DNA from: Nitrospira sp.
GTDB taxonomy: Bacteria; Nitrospirota; Nitrospiria; Nitrospirales; Nitrospiraceae
Length of the DNA: 6,466 nt
Reading direction: 5' to 3'
Assembly (NCBI GenBank): GCA_016873525.1
Contig: VGXD01000118.1
Span: forward strand, 1 to 6,466
The translations under genes and the position numbers were made by a program. The notes below the pieces were generated by a model, which saw nothing but the letters and a program-made list of their open reading frames with translations, had not been told where the DNA came from and did not search any database. Numbering within the stretch: position 1 is the stretch's first letter; each line of letters starts with the position of its first letter. This document shows, piece after piece, positions 5,636 to 6,466 of this stretch.

Positions 5636-6466
5636 ATGAAATACATCATCCTGCATGGCGAAGGCATGGCGGACGCGCCGCGGCCGGACCTCGGCGGCAA
5701 AACGCCGTTGCAGGCGGCAGCCACGCCCAACATGGACGGGTTGGCGCGAAACGGCGAGTTGGGGATGGTCACCATGGGCCACGCAGAGGGGCTCGGCCAT
5801 GGCAGCGAGGTGCTGCAGTTGTCGGCGCTGGGCTACGATGCCCGCAAGTTCTATCCGGGGCCGGCGCCATTGGAGGCGGTCAGCCTGGGGGTGGTGGTCG
5901 AAGAACACGACGTGGTCTATCGCTGCACCATGGTGACGCTTCGGGCTGCGGCCCAGCCGGGCAAGGGCCAACAGGCGGAGACCAAGAAGCTCGGGCCTCA
6001 GGTCGTGCTGGAGGACGAGACGGCGGGCGGCATCGAAACAGAAGAGGCGCGTGAATTGATCGAGGCGGTCAATGAGCAGCTTGGTTCGGAGACGATCCAG
6101 TTTTACCCCGGCCCCGGCCACCGGCACCTCATGGTTTGGGTGGGCGGCAAGGCGAAGGCGGTCTGCACGGACCCGCATGAGCTGCGGGGGAAGCCGATCG
6201 GAGATTGTCTGCCGAGCGGCGACGGGGCCGACATCTTGCGCAAGCTCATGGATGCGTCCTTGATCATTTTGCGCGACCATCCCGTCAACGACCAGCGGCG
6301 AGAGGCGGGGCTGAAGCCGGCCAACTGCCTGTGGCTCTGGGGGCCGGGACGGGCGCCGAAGTTGCCGAAGTTGACCGAGCAGTATCAGGTGTCCGGCGCA
6401 GTCATTGCCACCAGCGATTTGCACCGGGGCGTGGGCCTCTGCGCCGGGTTGGAGGCGGTGGATCCG
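5636..6466 (+). CDS. ApgM-type phosphoglycerate-mutase-like protein, possible homoserine kinase, partial
   Basis: The first 277 residues of a member of the archaeal-type, cofactor-independent phosphoglycerate mutase branch of the alkaline-phosphatase superfamily (about 400 residues; the C-terminus is off the window). Landmarks: MKYIILHGEGMAD, LGGKTPLQAAATPNMD (19-34), the nucleophile segment HGSEVLQLSALGYD with Ser57, PLEAVSLGV (78-86), TEEARELIEAVNEQLG (135-150), YPGPGHRHL (157-165), PANCLWLWGPG (228-238) and SDLHRGVG with probable metal ligand Asp261. Members next to hom and thrC in genomes lacking thrB have been proposed as alternative homoserine kinases. That context holds here, so I favour homoserine kinase over glycolytic mutase, by inference. 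Odd points: the metal-binding aspartate of the usual GDGMAD is Glu9, GSD has become GSE (Glu58), and several neighbouring conserved residues differ. The start follows the thrC stop by 23 bases. Confidence 0.88.
   Translation, partial: MKYIILHGEGMADAPRPDLGGKTPLQAAATPNMDGLARNGELGMVTMGHAEGLGHGSEVLQLSALGYDARKFYPGPAPLEAVSLGVVVEEHDVVYRCTMVTLRAAAQPGKGQQAETKKLGPQVVLEDETAGGIETEEARELIEAVNEQLGSETIQFYPGPGHRHLMVWVGGKAKAVCTDPHELRGKPIGDCLPSGDGADILRKLMDASLIILRDHPVNDQRREAGLKPANCLWLWGPGRAPKLPKLTEQYQVSGAVIATSDLHRGVGLCAGLEAVDP

Overview
The window is a GC-rich bacterial chromosome segment with strong G/C preference at third codon positions. Gene content and order, the protein sequences and the short repeats between genes all fit a Nitrospira-like member of the Nitrospirota. 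A deltaproteobacterium of the Geobacter type is the main alternative. This is inferred from family resemblance only, because the window holds no rRNA or other phylogenetic marker. I see no phage, insertion sequence, CRISPR array or tRNA.

There are two divergent gene blocks. On the minus strand, reading leftward from about 1616, lie pdxJ (pyridoxine 5'-phosphate synthase), acpS (holo-ACP synthase) and the first 107 codons of nnr (NAD(P)H-hydrate epimerase), which runs off the left edge. On the plus strand, from 1984 to the right edge, lie alaC (alanine-type class I aminotransferase), hom (homoserine dehydrogenase with a C-terminal ACT domain), thrC (threonine synthase) and an apgM-type phosphoglycerate-mutase-like gene cut by the right edge. 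The plus-strand genes are 9, 59 and 23 bases apart with no terminator between them, so they look like one operon.

The plus-strand operon makes metabolic sense as aspartate-family synthesis. Hom makes homoserine and ThrC turns O-phosphohomoserine into threonine, but no ThrB homoserine kinase is present in the window. The gene after thrC belongs to a branch of the alkaline-phosphatase/phosphoglycerate-mutase superfamily that has been proposed as a substitute homoserine kinase. Here it also carries unusual changes at its metal-binding and nucleophile motifs. PdxJ, encoded divergently, makes the precursor of PLP, the cofactor of both AlaC and ThrC.

The 367-base divergent intergenic region (1617-1983) is the most interesting non-coding part. 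It holds a good sigma70-type promoter for the alaC operon, a plausible one for pdxJ, and between them a nested stem-loop (1779-1853). The hairpin loop of that element is perfectly complementary, over six bases, to a single-stranded segment lower in the same structure, which predicts a pseudoknot. A seven-codon ORF with a perfect Shine-Dalgarno sequence is threaded through its 5' strand. I do not recognise it as a known riboswitch or ribozyme class. The acpS-nnr gap carries a heptamer tandem repeat with a partly complementary downstream segment.
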